Shown in pieces: positions 18,681-28,246 of a DNA stretch of 64,000 nucleotides. Positions within the stretch are counted from its first letter, which is position 1. Every line of letters starts with the position of its first letter. The notes beneath the pieces are model-generated. The model saw nothing but the letters and a program-made list of their open reading frames with translations, ran no database searches and had not been told where the DNA came from. Made by a program: the position numbers and the translations under genes. The DNA comes from Verrucomicrobiota bacterium (GTDB taxonomy: Bacteria > Verrucomicrobiota > Verrucomicrobiia > Opitutales > UBA953): positions 124,001 through 188,000 of the forward strand of contig VHDL01000001.1 in the NCBI GenBank assembly GCA_016871415.1, given 5' to 3'.

Positions 18681-18794
18681 AAGAGTCAGCCTACCCGTGC
18701 GGTCCCGCCGGGTGAAGGGCGAAGTGCCTCTACCGTTAATAACTTGCCGCAGAACCGGCTTCCGAGCGGCCCCCGTCCGGTTCATTCTGGCGGC

Positions 18795-19676
18795 ATGCTT
18801 CGTCTGACGCTCGCCCTGCTGCTCCTGCCCGTCCTGCTGCTGGCCGACAAGGAGGAGCCCCGCGTGCTCTTCCTCGGCGACAGCATCACTTTCGGCGGCG
18901 GCTGGGTCGTGAACATGGAGTCCGCCATCCGCGCGCAGAAGGGCATGGCGCGGGCCACGGTCGTCAACCTCGGCCTCTCGAGCGAGACCGCCTCCGGTCT
19001 CTCCGAGCCAGGCCATGCCGGCGGCGCGTTCCCCAGGCCCGACGTCCATGAACGTCTCGAGCGGGCGATCCGTCTCTTCCGCCCGACCCTCGCCTTCGTC
19101 TGCTACGGCATGAACGACGGCATCTACATGCCCTTGGACCGCGCGCGTTTCGACGCCTACCGTAACGGCATGGTGCGTCTCAACCAGGCGCTGGTCGCCG
19201 CCCGCTGCCGCGTCGTCTTCATCACGCCCCCGCTCTTCTCTCCTGACGACCGCTCCAAGGATCCGCTCGACTACGACGGCGTGCTCGACGCCTACGCGGC
19301 CTGGCTGGTCGAGCGGCGTGCCGACGGCTGGACCGTCGTCGACATCCGTCCGCGCCTGCGCGAACAGGTCGCGGCGGCGCGCGCTCTCAATCCCAAGTTC
19401 GTCTTCGCGAAGGACCGCATCCATCCCGGAGACGAAGGTCATCGTTTCATGGCGAAGGCCGCGTGGGAGGGCGTCGCGCCGGCGTTGAAGTGGAATCCTC
19501 ACGTGCCGTTCGCGCAGGGAGACAAGTTCGAGCTGCTGCGTCAGGAGATGACGACGCTGAGGGATGCGTGGCTCAGGCACGTCGGTCATCGACGTCCCGG
19601 CGTCCCCGGCGGCCTGCCGCTTGACCAGGCCGAGCCCCGTGCGGCCCGTCTGCTTCAGGATTATCTGGCCAAGTAG
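18795..19676 (+). CDS. Secreted SGNH/GDSL-type hydrolase
   Basis: The 293-residue protein has a signal peptide (MLRLTLALLLLPVLLLADK). VLFLGDSITFGGGW carries the catalytic Ser, CYGMNDGIY the block-III Asn, and DRIHPGDEGHRFMA the Asp-His pair, so all four SGNH blocks are present. These enzymes remove acyl groups from carbohydrates or lipids in the periplasm. The gene is divergent from uvrA. ATG 18795 is used because the longer frame overlaps the uvrA coding strand and has no signal sequence. Confidence 0.88.
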   Translation: MLRLTLALLLLPVLLLADKEEPRVLFLGDSITFGGGWVVNMESAIRAQKGMARATVVNLGLSSETASGLSEPGHAGGAFPRPDVHERLERAIRLFRPTLAFVCYGMNDGIYMPLDRARFDAYRNGMVRLNQALVAARCRVVFITPPLFSPDDRSKDPLDYDGVLDAYAAWLVERRADGWTVVDIRPRLREQVAAARALNPKFVFAKDRIHPGDEGHRFMAKAAWEGVAPALKWNPHVPFAQGDKFELLRQEMTTLRDAWLRHVGHRRPGVPGGLPLDQAEPRAARLLQDYLAK

Positions 19677-19684
19677 GCCGTTTG

Positions 19685-19703
19685 CGGGGCTCAGCCGGCC
19701 CCG
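19685..19703 (+). terminator. Hairpin after the SGNH hydrolase gene
   Basis: CGGGGC and GCCCCG pair around a seven-base loop ten bases after the stop, followed by TATTTCC. It is a short, probably weak terminator. Confidence 0.45.
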
Positions 19704-19728
19704 TATTTCCTAAGAAACACCCGGCCGA

Positions 19729-19751
19729 CATGGGACCGTAACATTCCCATG
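19729..19751. promoter_or_regulatory. Inverted repeat upstream of pstS
   Basis: CATGGGA and TCCCATG are exact inverted copies nine bases apart, 25 bases before the pstS ATG. It does not look like the enterobacterial PHO box of direct CTGTCAT repeats. It may be an operator or a leader hairpin. Confidence 0.35.
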
Positions 19752-19775
19752 GGAGGATGTCTCCGCATTCCAACC

Positions 19776-20753
19776 ATGAACCACGTCCTCAAGTCCCTCG
19801 CCCTGGTGGCGATCACCGCCGCCGGAGCCTCCGCCCAGTCCGTCGCGCTCGACCCGAAGCTGCCCGAATACGCCGTCGCATCAGGCGTCTCCGGCAATCT
19901 CAACTCGGTCGGGTCCGACACCCTCAACAACCTCATGACCTTCTGGGCCGAGGGCTTCAAGGCCCGCTATCCCAACGTGAAGATCCAGATCGAGGGCAAG
20001 GGATCCTCCACCGCCCCCACCGCCCTCGCCGCGGGCACCTCGCAGCTCGGACCCATGAGCCGTGAGATGAAGAGCGCCGAGCTCAGCGCCTTCGCCGCCA
20101 AGTTCGGTCACAAGCCGACCCGCGTGGCCGTCGCCATCGACGCCCTCGCCGTCTTCGTGCACAAGGACAACCAGCTGAAGGGGCTCTCCCTCGGGCAGGT
20201 CGACTCGATCTTCTCCTCCACGCGCAAGCGCGGCGGCCAGGATGCCGTCACTTGGGCCGACGTCGGCGCCAAGGGCGCGCTGGCCGGCAAGTCCGTCTCA
20301 GCCTTCGGACGCAACTCCGCCTCCGGCACCTACGGATATTTCAAGGAGGTCGCGCTCTCCAACGGTGACTTCAAGTCCACCGTCAAGGAGCAGCCCGGCT
20401 CTTCCTCGGTCGTGCAGGGCATCGCCTCCGACGTCGCCGGCATCGGCTACTCCGGCATCGGCTACAAGACCTCGGGCGTGAACGCCCTGTCCCTAGCGGC
20501 CAAGGGCGGCGCGCCCTTCGTCGAGCCCAGCTATGAGAACTGCCTCAACGGCAGCTACCCGATGGCCCGCTTCCTCTACGTCTACGTCAACAAGGCGCCG
20601 AACGTGGACATGGACGCGCTCACCCGTGAGTTCATGACCTTCGTGCTCTCCAAGCAGGGACAGGAGATCGTCATCAAGGACGGCTACTACCCGCTGACCG
20701 CCGACCTCGCCGTCGAGGCCCGCGCCTCGCTCAAGTACTACGTGGCCGAATGA
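19776..20753 (+). CDS. pstS: Phosphate ABC transporter substrate-binding protein
   Basis: The 325-residue protein starts with a signal peptide ([21 protein letters not shown]). [21 protein letters not shown] and [20 protein letters not shown] form the first phosphate-binding block, and [15 protein letters not shown] the second with Ser/Gly/Thr ligands. It captures phosphate in the periplasm for the PstCAB permease encoded directly downstream. ATG 19776 gives the cleanest signal peptide; ATG 19749 is in frame. Confidence 0.94.
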   Translation: MNHVLKSLALVAITAAGASAQSVALDPKLPEYAVASGVSGNLNSVGSDTLNNLMTFWAEGFKARYPNVKIQIEGKGSSTAPTALAAGTSQLGPMSREMKSAELSAFAAKFGHKPTRVAVAIDALAVFVHKDNQLKGLSLGQVDSIFSSTRKRGGQDAVTWADVGAKGALAGKSVSAFGRNSASGTYGYFKEVALSNGDFKSTVKEQPGSSSVVQGIASDVAGIGYSGIGYKTSGVNALSLAAKGGAPFVEPSYENCLNGSYPMARFLYVYVNKAPNVDMDALTREFMTFVLSKQGQEIVIKDGYYPLTADLAVEARASLKYYVAE

Positions 20754-20837
20754 CCCTCTGGGTCCGGACCGTCCCGTCGCCGCCACGCCCTCCGGGGCCG
20801 GCCATCAAAGAGCGACGCGGACGGCCTCGGGCCCTTC

Positions 20838-20859
20838 CGGGCGGGGGTCACCCCGCCCG
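20838..20859 (+). terminator. Strong hairpin between pstS and pstC
   Basis: CGGGCGGGG and CCCCGCCCG form a perfect nine-pair stem with loop GTCA, followed by TCCCTTT. Its place 84 bases after pstS fits partial termination that yields more PstS than permease, as in other pst operons. Confidence 0.6.
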
Positions 20860-20893
20860 TCCCTTTGGATGTGACCCGACACGCGGATGAAGC

Positions 20894-23179
20894 ATGGCTG
20901 ACAAGGACGTAACAGGAGCGCCCCCGGAGTCGCGTTTCCAGGTCGCCCGCGGCACGCTGCTGGCCGACGTCTGGATGGGGCGGCTGATCCGTACCGGAGG
21001 CGTCGGCGTGATCGCCGCGGTGGTCGGCATGCTGGTCTTCCTGCTCTGGCAGGTGGTGCCCTTGTTTTCCGGAGCTGATGTCTCCCCGCTGCCCGCCGTG
21101 CCGGCTCAGTCCGGCGCGGTCGCTTTCGGTGAGGACGATTCGGGCGAGGTCGCCTATGCGGCCATGGCCGACGGCAGCCTGCGGTTCGTGCGGACGGCCG
21201 ACGGGTCCGCCGTGTCGTCCTGGACTCCCCCCGCCGGAGCGGTCGGCGTGACCGCGATGCGTGTCCAGTCACGCGAAGGCCAGGTCCTTCTGGGCCATGC
21301 GGACGGTTCCGTCACCGTCGTTTCCGTCACCTTCAAGGTGAACTTCGCCAAGGACGGCCGTCGTTCGGCCGAACCGGAGGTGAAGGCCGAGTCTCCCCGT
21401 CAGGTCGGCGAAAAGGGCCGCCCGGTCACCGAGCTCTGGGCCGCCCGCTCCTTGGGTTCGCGGCTCATCGTGGTGAGGCAGCCCTCCGCCGGCGGTTCCG
21501 CGTTGCGCGCGATCCGGCTGACCGAGCGGCGCGGCCTCGGCGGCCGCGCCACGGTCATCGCAGGAGAGCCTTTTGCGGTGGCCGCCGACGTGACCGACCC
21601 GGCGCAGGTCCTCGTGCCTTCGACCGCCGATTCCGCGCTCGTGATCCTGCGCGACGGCGAAGTGCGGGCTTATTCCGGCGAAGGCGACCGGCTCGACCTG
21701 ATCCAGTCCTTCCGCCCCCTTGCCGGACCGAAGGCCACCCCCTCCGCGGCCGGTTTCATCTTCGGCGACGTCTCCGCGGTCTTCCTCGGAACTGACGGAC
21801 GGCATCGGGTCTGGGCGCTGCATCCCGTGAAGCAGCCCGACGGACGCAGCCTGCGCCGCTGGGGCGAGGTGCGTGAACCTGAGTCGCTGCCCGGCCCGGG
21901 CGTGGGCGTCTGGCCCGCGGCCGGGAACAAGTGCTACCTTGTCTCGGCCGGCGGGATCCTCCAGCTGCGCAACCTGACCACCGGCGCCGTCCGCTGGGAG
22001 GGCGTCGCGCCCGCCGGTTCGCCCAGGCAGGTGGTCTTCTCGCGCGACTACGACCGCTTCTCGGCCTTGGTCTCCGACGGACGCATCCTCCGCTGGAAGG
22101 TCGAGGACCATCACCCCGACGCGTCTTGGGCGGCCTTCTTCGGCCGCATCTGGTATGAAGGCGCCGAAGGCCCCGCGTTCGTCTGGCAGAGCAGCTCGGG
22201 CAGCGACGAGTTCGAGGCGAAGTATTCCCTCGTGCCGCTCATCTACGGCACGGTCAAGGGCACCTTCTACGCGTTGCTCTTCGCCCTCCCCATCGCGCTC
22301 CTGGCGGCGGTCTATGTCTCCCAGTTCCTCCGTCCCGACCTGCGCCTCATCGTCAAGCCCCTGATGGAGGTCATGGCCTCGCTGCCCTCCGTGGTCCTGG
22401 GCTTCCTGGCCGGGCTGTGGCTGGCGCCGGTCGTCGACGCCCACCTCGTGCCGCTGCTCTGCGCCCTCGCCGTGCTCGCGCCCGCCGGCTTCGCCTCCGG
22501 CTGGGCCTGGTCGCGCCTGCCTCAGCCCGTCCGCCGTCGCGCCCGCCCCGGCCTGGAGTTCCTCTGGCTCGTGCCGGTGGTCTGCCTCTGCGTCTGCGCG
22601 GCGTGGAGCCTCGGCCCCTGGGTGGAGTCCACCTTCTTCACCGTCGCGGATCCCTCGGGGGCCGTCGTGTCCGACTTCCGCGAGTGGTGGCGCGTCTCGA
22701 CCGGCCTGGCCTACGACGCCCGCAACTCCCTCGTCGTCGGGTTCGTGATGGGCTTCGCGGTCATCCCCGTCGTCTTCACCATCGCCGAGGACGCGCTTTC
22801 CAACGTCCCCGCGGCGCTGACCTCCGGATCCCTCGCCCTCGGCGCCAGCCGCTGGCAGACGGTATGGCGCGTCGTCGTGCCCACCGCGGTGTCCGGCATC
22901 GTCTCCGCCGTGATGATCGGCTTCGGACGCGCCGTCGGCGAGACGATGATCGTCGTCATGGCCACCGGCAACACGGCGGTGATGGACGCCAACCCCTTCA
23001 ATGGGATGCGCACGCTCTCGGCCAACATCGCGGTCGAACTGCCCGAGGCCCCCGCCGGCCACACCCATTTCCGCGCGCTCTTCCTCGGGGCGTGCTGTCT
23101 CTTCCTCCTGACCTTCGTCCTCAACACCCTCGCGGAGATCCTGCGTCAGCGTCTCCGTGAGCGCTACAAGGTCGTCTGA
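20894..23179 (+). CDS. pstC: Phosphate ABC transporter permease PstC, long form with soluble insert
   Basis: At 761 residues this is more than twice the classic PstC of about 315. One membrane segment (about 33-55) is followed by a soluble, beta-rich region (about 60-430) with repeats such as EVAYAAMADGSLRFVRTADG that look propeller-like. The permease core (about 445-750) comes last, with FYALLFALPIALLAAVYVSQ and the EAA-loop ALGASRWQTVWRVVVP that docks on PstB. Long PstC proteins with such an insert exist in other bacteria. Start ATG 20894; pstA follows three bases after the stop. Confidence 0.92.
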   Translation: MADKDVTGAPPESRFQVARGTLLADVWMGRLIRTGGVGVIAAVVGMLVFLLWQVVPLFSGADVSPLPAVPAQSGAVAFGEDDSGEVAYAAMADGSLRFVRTADGSAVSSWTPPAGAVGVTAMRVQSREGQVLLGHADGSVTVVSVTFKVNFAKDGRRSAEPEVKAESPRQVGEKGRPVTELWAARSLGSRLIVVRQPSAGGSALRAIRLTERRGLGGRATVIAGEPFAVAADVTDPAQVLVPSTADSALVILRDGEVRAYSGEGDRLDLIQSFRPLAGPKATPSAAGFIFGDVSAVFLGTDGRHRVWALHPVKQPDGRSLRRWGEVREPESLPGPGVGVWPAAGNKCYLVSAGGILQLRNLTTGAVRWEGVAPAGSPRQVVFSRDYDRFSALVSDGRILRWKVEDHHPDASWAAFFGRIWYEGAEGPAFVWQSSSGSDEFEAKYSLVPLIYGTVKGTFYALLFALPIALLAAVYVSQFLRPDLRLIVKPLMEVMASLPSVVLGFLAGLWLAPVVDAHLVPLLCALAVLAPAGFASGWAWSRLPQPVRRRARPGLEFLWLVPVVCLCVCAAWSLGPWVESTFFTVADPSGAVVSDFREWWRVSTGLAYDARNSLVVGFVMGFAVIPVVFTIAEDALSNVPAALTSGSLALGASRWQTVWRVVVPTAVSGIVSAVMIGFGRAVGETMIVVMATGNTAVMDANPFNGMRTLSANIAVELPEAPAGHTHFRALFLGACCLFLLTFVLNTLAEILRQRLRERYKVV

Positions 23180-23182
23180 GCC

Positions 23183-24820
23183 ATGTCTTCCCTTCCCGAA
23201 GTCTCCGACAGCGCCTCACCGCGCGGCGAACCGTTCGTCTGGTTCACCGGGCTGGGTCTGATCGTCGGGCTGTTCATGATCGCCGGCCTGCTGGGGCTGG
23301 TGGCGTGGAACGGCGTGAAGGTTTTCTGGGCCCCTCCGGTGCCCGAGGCGCGCCTCAAGGACGGCCGGGTCGTCCTGGGACAGCTCGCGCAGCGTCGGGT
23401 CAAACCTTCTTCGCCTGCGGCCGCCCCCCGCTACGAGCGTCAGTATCAGGTGGGTCTTCGTGAGCTCAACGGGCAGTCTTTCCTCTGGGTCGACGAGGCC
23501 GAGGTCGTCTCCGAATCCTTCCCGTCCGGCGTCCTCGGGCTCGAGCGCATGGAGAACGGTCCGGCCTTCGTGCGTCCGGTCGCCCTCGTCAGGGCCGACG
23601 GCACGCGCCTCGAGGCCGCGGACGCAGGGTTCCACCCGGCCTTGCTCGCCGAGGTCGAAAGGGCCCATTCGGTCCGCCGCCGTCACGCCGCCCTGGTCCG
23701 GGACGGCATCGGATCGGTCAACGCCGAGATGGAATCGACGCGCATCGACCTCCGCCGGACCGAGGACCGGGGCGGGGACCTGGCGCCCATCCGCACGCGC
23801 ATCGCCGACCTGGACCGGCGCTACGCAGAACTGCGAGGTCAGGCCGAGAAGGTGCTGGCCGAGGCGGGGAAGGGCGCCCTCGAGTCGCGCGATGCGGCCG
23901 GACGCCCGGTCGTCACGCCCTCGCTCGCCCTCGTGCGGGCTTGGCGGCCCAATGACATGGGCTGGACTGACCGTGCCGCGCTGATGCTTTCCCGGGTGGG
24001 CGAGTTCGTCTTCGACGAGCCCCGCGAGGCCAACACCGAGGGAGGGCTTTTCCCTGCCATGTTCGGCACGCTGGTCATGACCGTGTTCATGAGCCTCCTC
24101 GTGACGCCCTTCGGCGTCACCGCGGCCATCTACCTGCGCGAATACGCCGCCCAGGGCCCCGTCCTCCGCGCCGTGCGCATCAGCGTCAACAATCTGGCCG
24201 GCGTGCCCTCGATCGTCTTCGGCGTCTTCGGCCTCGGCTTCTTCGTCTATGTGCTGGGCGGATCCGTAGACCGGTTGTTCTTCGCCGACCAGCTCAAGTA
24301 CAACAACAACACGCCCGTCTTCGGCACGGGCGGCCTGCTCTGGTGCTCCCTGACCCTCGCGCTCATGACCCTGCCGGTGGTCATCGTCGCGACCGAGGAG
24401 GCCCTTGCCGCGGTGCCTCGCGGCATGCGCGAGGCCTCGCTCGCCGCCGGCGCTTCCAAGTGGCAGACCGTCCGACACATCCTGCTGCCCGCCTCCGCCC
24501 CGGGCATCCTGACCGGCATCATCCTAGCCATGGCCCGAGGGGCCGGCGAGGTGGCCCCGCTCATGCTGGTCGGCGTCGTGAAGCTCGCCCCCACGCTGCC
24601 CTTCGACGGCGCGGCTCCCTTCCTTCATCTCGACCGGAAGTTCATGCACCTCGGTTTCCACGTGTATGACCTGGGCTTTCAGTCGCCCGACTCAGATGCC
24701 GCCAGACCCATGGTGTTTGCGACCACTCTGCTGCTGATCTTGCTCGTAGTCGTTCTCAATCTCGGAGCTATCCACATCCGCAACCAATTGCGCCGCCGTT
24801 TCAAGTCCGCCGCTTTCTGA
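23183..24820 (+). CDS. pstA: Phosphate ABC transporter permease PstA, long form
   Basis: The 545-residue protein has a first membrane segment (about 16-42) and a large hydrophilic insert (about 45-285) with a helical, coiled-coil-like part rich in Arg/Glu (ARIADL-type heptads around residues 155-235). The permease core follows, with [33 protein letters not shown]-like sequence and the EAA loop [20 protein letters not shown]. It pairs with the long PstC, so both permease halves carry extra periplasmic domains. Its start is three bases after pstC. Confidence 0.92.
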   Translation: MSSLPEVSDSASPRGEPFVWFTGLGLIVGLFMIAGLLGLVAWNGVKVFWAPPVPEARLKDGRVVLGQLAQRRVKPSSPAAAPRYERQYQVGLRELNGQSFLWVDEAEVVSESFPSGVLGLERMENGPAFVRPVALVRADGTRLEAADAGFHPALLAEVERAHSVRRRHAALVRDGIGSVNAEMESTRIDLRRTEDRGGDLAPIRTRIADLDRRYAELRGQAEKVLAEAGKGALESRDAAGRPVVTPSLALVRAWRPNDMGWTDRAALMLSRVGEFVFDEPREANTEGGLFPAMFGTLVMTVFMSLLVTPFGVTAAIYLREYAAQGPVLRAVRISVNNLAGVPSIVFGVFGLGFFVYVLGGSVDRLFFADQLKYNNNTPVFGTGGLLWCSLTLALMTLPVVIVATEEALAAVPRGMREASLAAGASKWQTVRHILLPASAPGILTGIILAMARGAGEVAPLMLVGVVKLAPTLPFDGAAPFLHLDRKFMHLGFHVYDLGFQSPDSDAARPMVFATTLLLILLVVVLNLGAIHIRNQLRRRFKSAAF

Positions 24821-24831
24821 ACCCCAGCCCC

Positions 24832-25653
24832 ATGACCACCATGTCCTCAATCAACCCATCCCGGATTCAAGTTCGCCCTCCGGTCGATAACGACGGACGC
24901 AAGGATTTCATCAGCATCCGTGACTTCGGCTTCTGGTATGGCGAGAAGAAGGCCTTGGACGGCATGACCCTCGACATTCCGGAGCGCCAGGTGGTCGCGT
25001 TCATCGGGCCCTCCGGCTGCGGCAAGTCGACCCTGCTGCGCAACCTGAACCGGATGAACGACCTCATCGACGGCGTCCGTCATGAGGGCGACGTGCTCAT
25101 CAAGGGCCGCTCGATCTACGACCCGGGCCTCGAAGTCATCTCGCTCCGCCGTCGGGTGGGCATGGTCTTCCAGAAGTCCAATCCCTTTCCGAAGTCCATC
25201 TTCGAGAACGTCGTCTACGCGCTCCGCGTGGTCGGCGTGACCGACCGCGGCGCGCTCGAGGAGGCCTGCGAGACCTCGCTCCGCAAGGCCGCCCTCTGGG
25301 ACGAGGTCAAGGACAGGCTGGATGACAACGCCCTCGGTCTCTCGGGCGGGCAGATGCAGCGCCTCTGCATCGCCCGGGCCATCGCCAACCGCCCCGAGAT
25401 CCTGCTCATGGACGAGCCCTGCTCGGCGCTCGACCCCATCGCCACCGGCAAGATCGAGGAGCTCATCCATGAGCTCAAGGTCCAGTTCACCATTGTCATC
25501 GTCACCCACTCCATGCAGCAGGCGGCCCGCGTCTCCGACCGCACGGCCTTCTTCTACCTCGGGAAGTTGATCGAATACGACACCACCGAGAAGATTTTCA
25601 TGAACCCCTCCCAGACCCAGACGGAGGCCTACATCTCCGGCCGCTTCGGCTGA
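24832..25653 (+). CDS. pstB: Phosphate ABC transporter ATP-binding protein
   Basis: The 273-residue ATPase has Walker [13 protein letters not shown], the Q-loop [14 protein letters not shown] characteristic of PstB, the signature [14 protein letters not shown], and Walker [15 protein letters not shown] with the H-loop [13 protein letters not shown]. It energises phosphate import through PstC/PstA and takes part in PhoR signalling with PhoU. It lies 11 bases after pstA and 19 bases before phoU. ATG 24832 or the in-frame ATG 24841 could be the start. Confidence 0.97.
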   Translation: MTTMSSINPSRIQVRPPVDNDGRKDFISIRDFGFWYGEKKALDGMTLDIPERQVVAFIGPSGCGKSTLLRNLNRMNDLIDGVRHEGDVLIKGRSIYDPGLEVISLRRRVGMVFQKSNPFPKSIFENVVYALRVVGVTDRGALEEACETSLRKAALWDEVKDRLDDNALGLSGGQMQRLCIARAIANRPEILLMDEPCSALDPIATGKIEELIHELKVQFTIVIVTHSMQQAARVSDRTAFFYLGKLIEYDTTEKIFMNPSQTQTEAYISGRFG

Positions 25654-25672
25654 AACCCGCCTTACCACGACC

Positions 25673-26326
25673 ATGCAAAGATTCTTCCACGACGAACTGC
25701 GCCAGCTGCGCGACGACCTCATCCTGATGGGCGAGCGCTCCCTGGACATGACCCGGATGGCGCTCCGCTCGCTCGAGCAGGGCGACGACGCCCTCGCCTT
25801 CCAGGTGCGCGGGATGGACGACCGGGTCGACGAGCTCGAGAAACGTGTCGACCGCGAAATCATGCGCTACCTGACGCTTTTCGGGCCCATGGGCAGCGAC
25901 GTCCGCCTGCTGCTCGCCGCCCGTGACATCGGCCACGACCTGGAACGGATCGCCGACGAGGCCTCGGTCATCGCCAAGCGCTGCATGATCATCTCGGAGC
26001 GCGGTCCGCTTAAGGACCTGCTCCACGTCCCGGATGAGGGCCAGCTCGCCTGCGAGCTGCTCCGCATGGCCATCGACAGCTTCATCGAGGGCGACCTGGA
26101 GAAGGCCCGCTCGGTCATCGAGCGCGACCGTGAGGTCGACGCCCTCAACCGCCGCAACTACGAGCGTCTCTTCGGCGCCTCCGGCGACACCGCCAAGGTC
26201 TCGGCCTCCCACGTCGAGCTGATCTTCATCTCCAAGGGTCTAGAGCGCATCGGCGACCACTCCAAGAACATCGCCGAACAGGTCATCTTCTTGACCTCCG
26301 GGGAGGACGTCCGCCACGCCCGCTGA
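25673..26326 (+). CDS. phoU: Phosphate-signalling protein PhoU
   Basis: The 217-residue all-helical protein consists of two three-helix PhoU repeats. The metal-binding motifs are seen in VRGMDDRVDELEKRVDREIM and its second-repeat counterpart VIERDREVDALNRRNYERL, and the family block DIGHDLERIADEASVIA is repeated as KGLERIGDHSKNIAEQ. It links the Pst transporter to the PhoR kinase and restrains phosphate uptake. No phoR or phoB lies in the window. Confidence 0.95.
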   Translation: MQRFFHDELRQLRDDLILMGERSLDMTRMALRSLEQGDDALAFQVRGMDDRVDELEKRVDREIMRYLTLFGPMGSDVRLLLAARDIGHDLERIADEASVIAKRCMIISERGPLKDLLHVPDEGQLACELLRMAIDSFIEGDLEKARSVIERDREVDALNRRNYERLFGASGDTAKVSASHVELIFISKGLERIGDHSKNIAEQVIFLTSGEDVRHAR

Positions 26327-26356
26327 AGCTCGCCGAACCTTCGCGAAAGTCCCCCC

Positions 26357-26384
26357 TTGTCCGGCCGCTCCCGCGTGGTATGAT
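26357..26384 (+). promoter_or_regulatory. Sigma-70-like promoter placed right before the 26391 ATG
   Basis: TTGTCC and TATGAT are separated by 16 bases, and the -10 box ends six bases before the ATG. Transcription would start at or next to the start codon, giving a leaderless or nearly leaderless mRNA, although GCGGAG between box and ATG could also act as a ribosome site. Confidence 0.45.
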
Positions 26385-26390
26385 GCGGAG

Positions 26391-26840
26391 ATGGAAGTCG
26401 TCCGTCGCCTCGGAGTCTTGGTCCTCGAATGGGGTTCCCTCGCCTTGGGAGTCTTCCTCGCCAAGTATTTCGGTTTCCTGAATTACGGAAACCCCGTCAC
26501 CCTAGCCGTGGTCGCAGTCGTGCTCGGGCTCTTCAGCTCCTTCCTAAGGCCCTTCCTGCTCGCCGTCTTCATGATTGTCTCAATACCCATCCTGATCCTC
26601 ACGCTCGGGCTGGGGGTCTATCTGGTGCTTTTCCTCACCAATGGCGCGATCCTCGCCCTCACGGACAGTCTCATCAAGGACTTCATGCTCAACAACTGGG
26701 CGATGGCCACGCTGACCATCTCAATCACGTCCTGGATGATCTCCTCCTCCGTCGGCATCGACCAGCTCAAGCCTCTGCGCCGGGCCAATGAGGCCAAGGC
26801 CAACGCCAAGAAGTCCCAGGCGGACGTGATTGACGTCTGA
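26391..26840 (+). CDS. Phage-holin-family (superfamily IV) membrane protein
   Basis: The 149-residue protein has four hydrophobic segments, including VTLAVVAVVLGLFSSFLRPFL, MIVSIPILILTLGLGVYLVL and FLTNGAILALTDSL. This is the pattern of the small four-helix family annotated as phage holin or Mycp-type, which is common in bacterial chromosomes without any prophage. The C-terminal tail is charged and Ala/Lys-rich. There is no phage context here, so a lytic role is unlikely. It follows phoU by 64 bases with its own promoter candidate. Confidence 0.72.
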   Translation: MEVVRRLGVLVLEWGSLALGVFLAKYFGFLNYGNPVTLAVVAVVLGLFSSFLRPFLLAVFMIVSIPILILTLGLGVYLVLFLTNGAILALTDSLIKDFMLNNWAMATLTISITSWMISSSVGIDQLKPLRRANEAKANAKKSQADVIDV

Positions 26841-26862
26841 TTCGCTTGGGCGGATCAGATGT

Positions 26863-26975
26863 GGGCCAGGGGCTGGGCTTGGGCCAGATAGGCCTGGTCT
26901 CTGTCCGATGCGTCTTTGATCAGTGGTAGGAGCATGCTGCCTAGCCCCAGCTCCGGCCCTGGCTCCGGCCCTTTT
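26863..26975. terminator. Large GC-rich imperfect hairpin downstream of the holin-like gene
   Basis: GGGGCTGGGC at 26869-26878 pairs with GCCTAGCCCC at 26939-26948 (one G-U), flanked by GGGCC- and GGCCC-type repeats on the outside and followed by TTTT. The 60-base loop has smaller stems. It may end the pst-phoU-holin transcript. It resembles the element at 39801-39931 in layout. Confidence 0.45.
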
Positions 26976-27025
26976 ACTCAGTCTTGCCAACCGGGCAGGA
27001 GTCCTTTGCGTCTGGTCTCCACGCC

Positions 27026-28216
27026 ATGTCCAATCCCGCTCTCTCCTCCTGGGCCCGCAACGTCGCCCCTTCACCGACTCTCGCCGTGGACGCGAAGGCC
27101 AAGAAGCTCAAGGCCGAGGGCAAGGACGTTGTCGGCTTCGGCGTCGGTGAGCCCGACTTCGACACGCCGCAGTTCGTCAAGGACGCCTGCGCCAAGGCTC
27201 TCGCCGAGGGGCAGACCAAGTACGCCCCCACTCCGGGCATCCCCGCCCTCCGCAGGGCCATCGCCGACGACTGCACCCGTCGCGGCTTCACCGGCATCGC
27301 CGACGCCAACGTCGTCGTCTCCCCGGGCGGCAAGATGTCCTGCTACCTTGCCATCCTCGCCACGATCAGCGCCGGCGACGAGGTGATCATCCCGGCTCCG
27401 TTTTGGGTCAGTTACCCGGAGATGGTGAAGCTCGCCGGCGGCACGCCCGTCGTCGTCAACGCCGAGGACGTCGCCGGCTTCAAGATCACCCCGGCCCAGC
27501 TGTCCGCCGCGCTCACCCCGAAGACGCGCATGGTCATCATCAACAGCCCGTCCAATCCGACCGGCGCCGTCTACTCCCGCGCCGAGCTCGAGGCCCTCGT
27601 GGCCATCTGCGTGCAGGCCAATGTCTGGATCATGTCCGACGAAATCTACGAGAACCTCGTCTACGACGGCCAGGCCACTAGCAGCCCGGCGACCTTCTCG
27701 CCCGAGGCCGCTCGCCTGACCATTACCGTCTCTGGCTACGCCAAGAGCTACTCCATGACCGGCTGGCGCCTCGGCACGCTCGTCGCCTCCGACAAGGCCC
27801 TCGCCGCCGCCGTGGCCGACCTGCAGAGCCAGATCTCGTCCAACGCCACCACCTTCGCCCAGTTCGGTGCCCTGGCGGTGCACCAGCACCCCGACAAGGC
27901 CAAGGCCTCCCTCGCCGAGATGGGCGCCGTCTTCGACAAGCGTCGCCTCAACCTCCTCGCCGGCCTCAACGCCATCCCCGGCCTGACCTGCTACCGCTCG
28001 CAGGGTGCGTTCTACCTCTTCCCGAACATCAAGTCTTTCGGCCTGACCTCCGCCCAGTTCGCCGACCGTCTGCTCGAGGAAGAGCTCATGGCCGTCGTCC
28101 CGGGTTCCGCGTTCGGCTCCGAAGGCTACATCCGCCTCAGTTACGCGACCTCCGACAAGGTCATCGCCCAGGGCCTCGAGCGCCTCGCCCGTTTCTGCGC
28201 GAAGCTGAAGAAGTAA
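27026..28216 (+). CDS. Class I aminotransferase (aspartate aminotransferase type)
   Basis: The 396-residue PLP enzyme has [20 protein letters not shown] at the N terminus, [14 protein letters not shown], the PLP-contact Asp/Tyr in [14 protein letters not shown], and [15 protein letters not shown] with Lys240 as the internal aldimine. The substrate-binding Arg is in [11 protein letters not shown]. It belongs to the Iγ aspartate/prephenate aminotransferase group, and aspartate with 2-oxoglutarate is the likely reaction. ATG 27026 is chosen because the 14 extra residues upstream do not match the family. Confidence 0.9.
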   Translation: MSNPALSSWARNVAPSPTLAVDAKAKKLKAEGKDVVGFGVGEPDFDTPQFVKDACAKALAEGQTKYAPTPGIPALRRAIADDCTRRGFTGIADANVVVSPGGKMSCYLAILATISAGDEVIIPAPFWVSYPEMVKLAGGTPVVVNAEDVAGFKITPAQLSAALTPKTRMVIINSPSNPTGAVYSRAELEALVAICVQANVWIMSDEIYENLVYDGQATSSPATFSPEAARLTITVSGYAKSYSMTGWRLGTLVASDKALAAAVADLQSQISSNATTFAQFGALAVHQHPDKAKASLAEMGAVFDKRRLNLLAGLNAIPGLTCYRSQGAFYLFPNIKSFGLTSAQFADRLLEEELMAVVPGSAFGSEGYIRLSYATSDKVIAQGLERLARFCAKLKK

Positions 28217-28224
28217 CGGCAGTT

Positions 28225-28242
28225 AGGGGACACGTGTCCCCT
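28225..28242. repeat. Perfect 18-bp palindrome between convergent genes
   Basis: AGGGGACAC and GTGTCCCCT are contiguous exact reverse complements. GTT and AAC outside extend the symmetry with one extra base. It lies just after the aminotransferase stop and before the HAD gene stop. Without a loop it is not an ideal terminator; an operator, REP-like unit or bidirectional stop are all possible. Confidence 0.55.
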
Positions 28243-28246
28243 GAAC

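Noticed and set aside
15858-19589. Long minus-strand frame of 1243 codons as the full uvrA
   Set aside because: The upstream third overlaps the SGNH hydrolase gene on the other strand and does not match UvrA; it is high-GC shadow coding.
19677-19775. PHO box before pstS
   Set aside because: No CTGTCAT-type direct repeats are visible; only an inverted repeat is seen.
26391-26840. Phage holin annotation as sign of a prophage
   Set aside because: The family is widespread in chromosomes, and no capsid, integrase, terminase or lysin gene is nearby.
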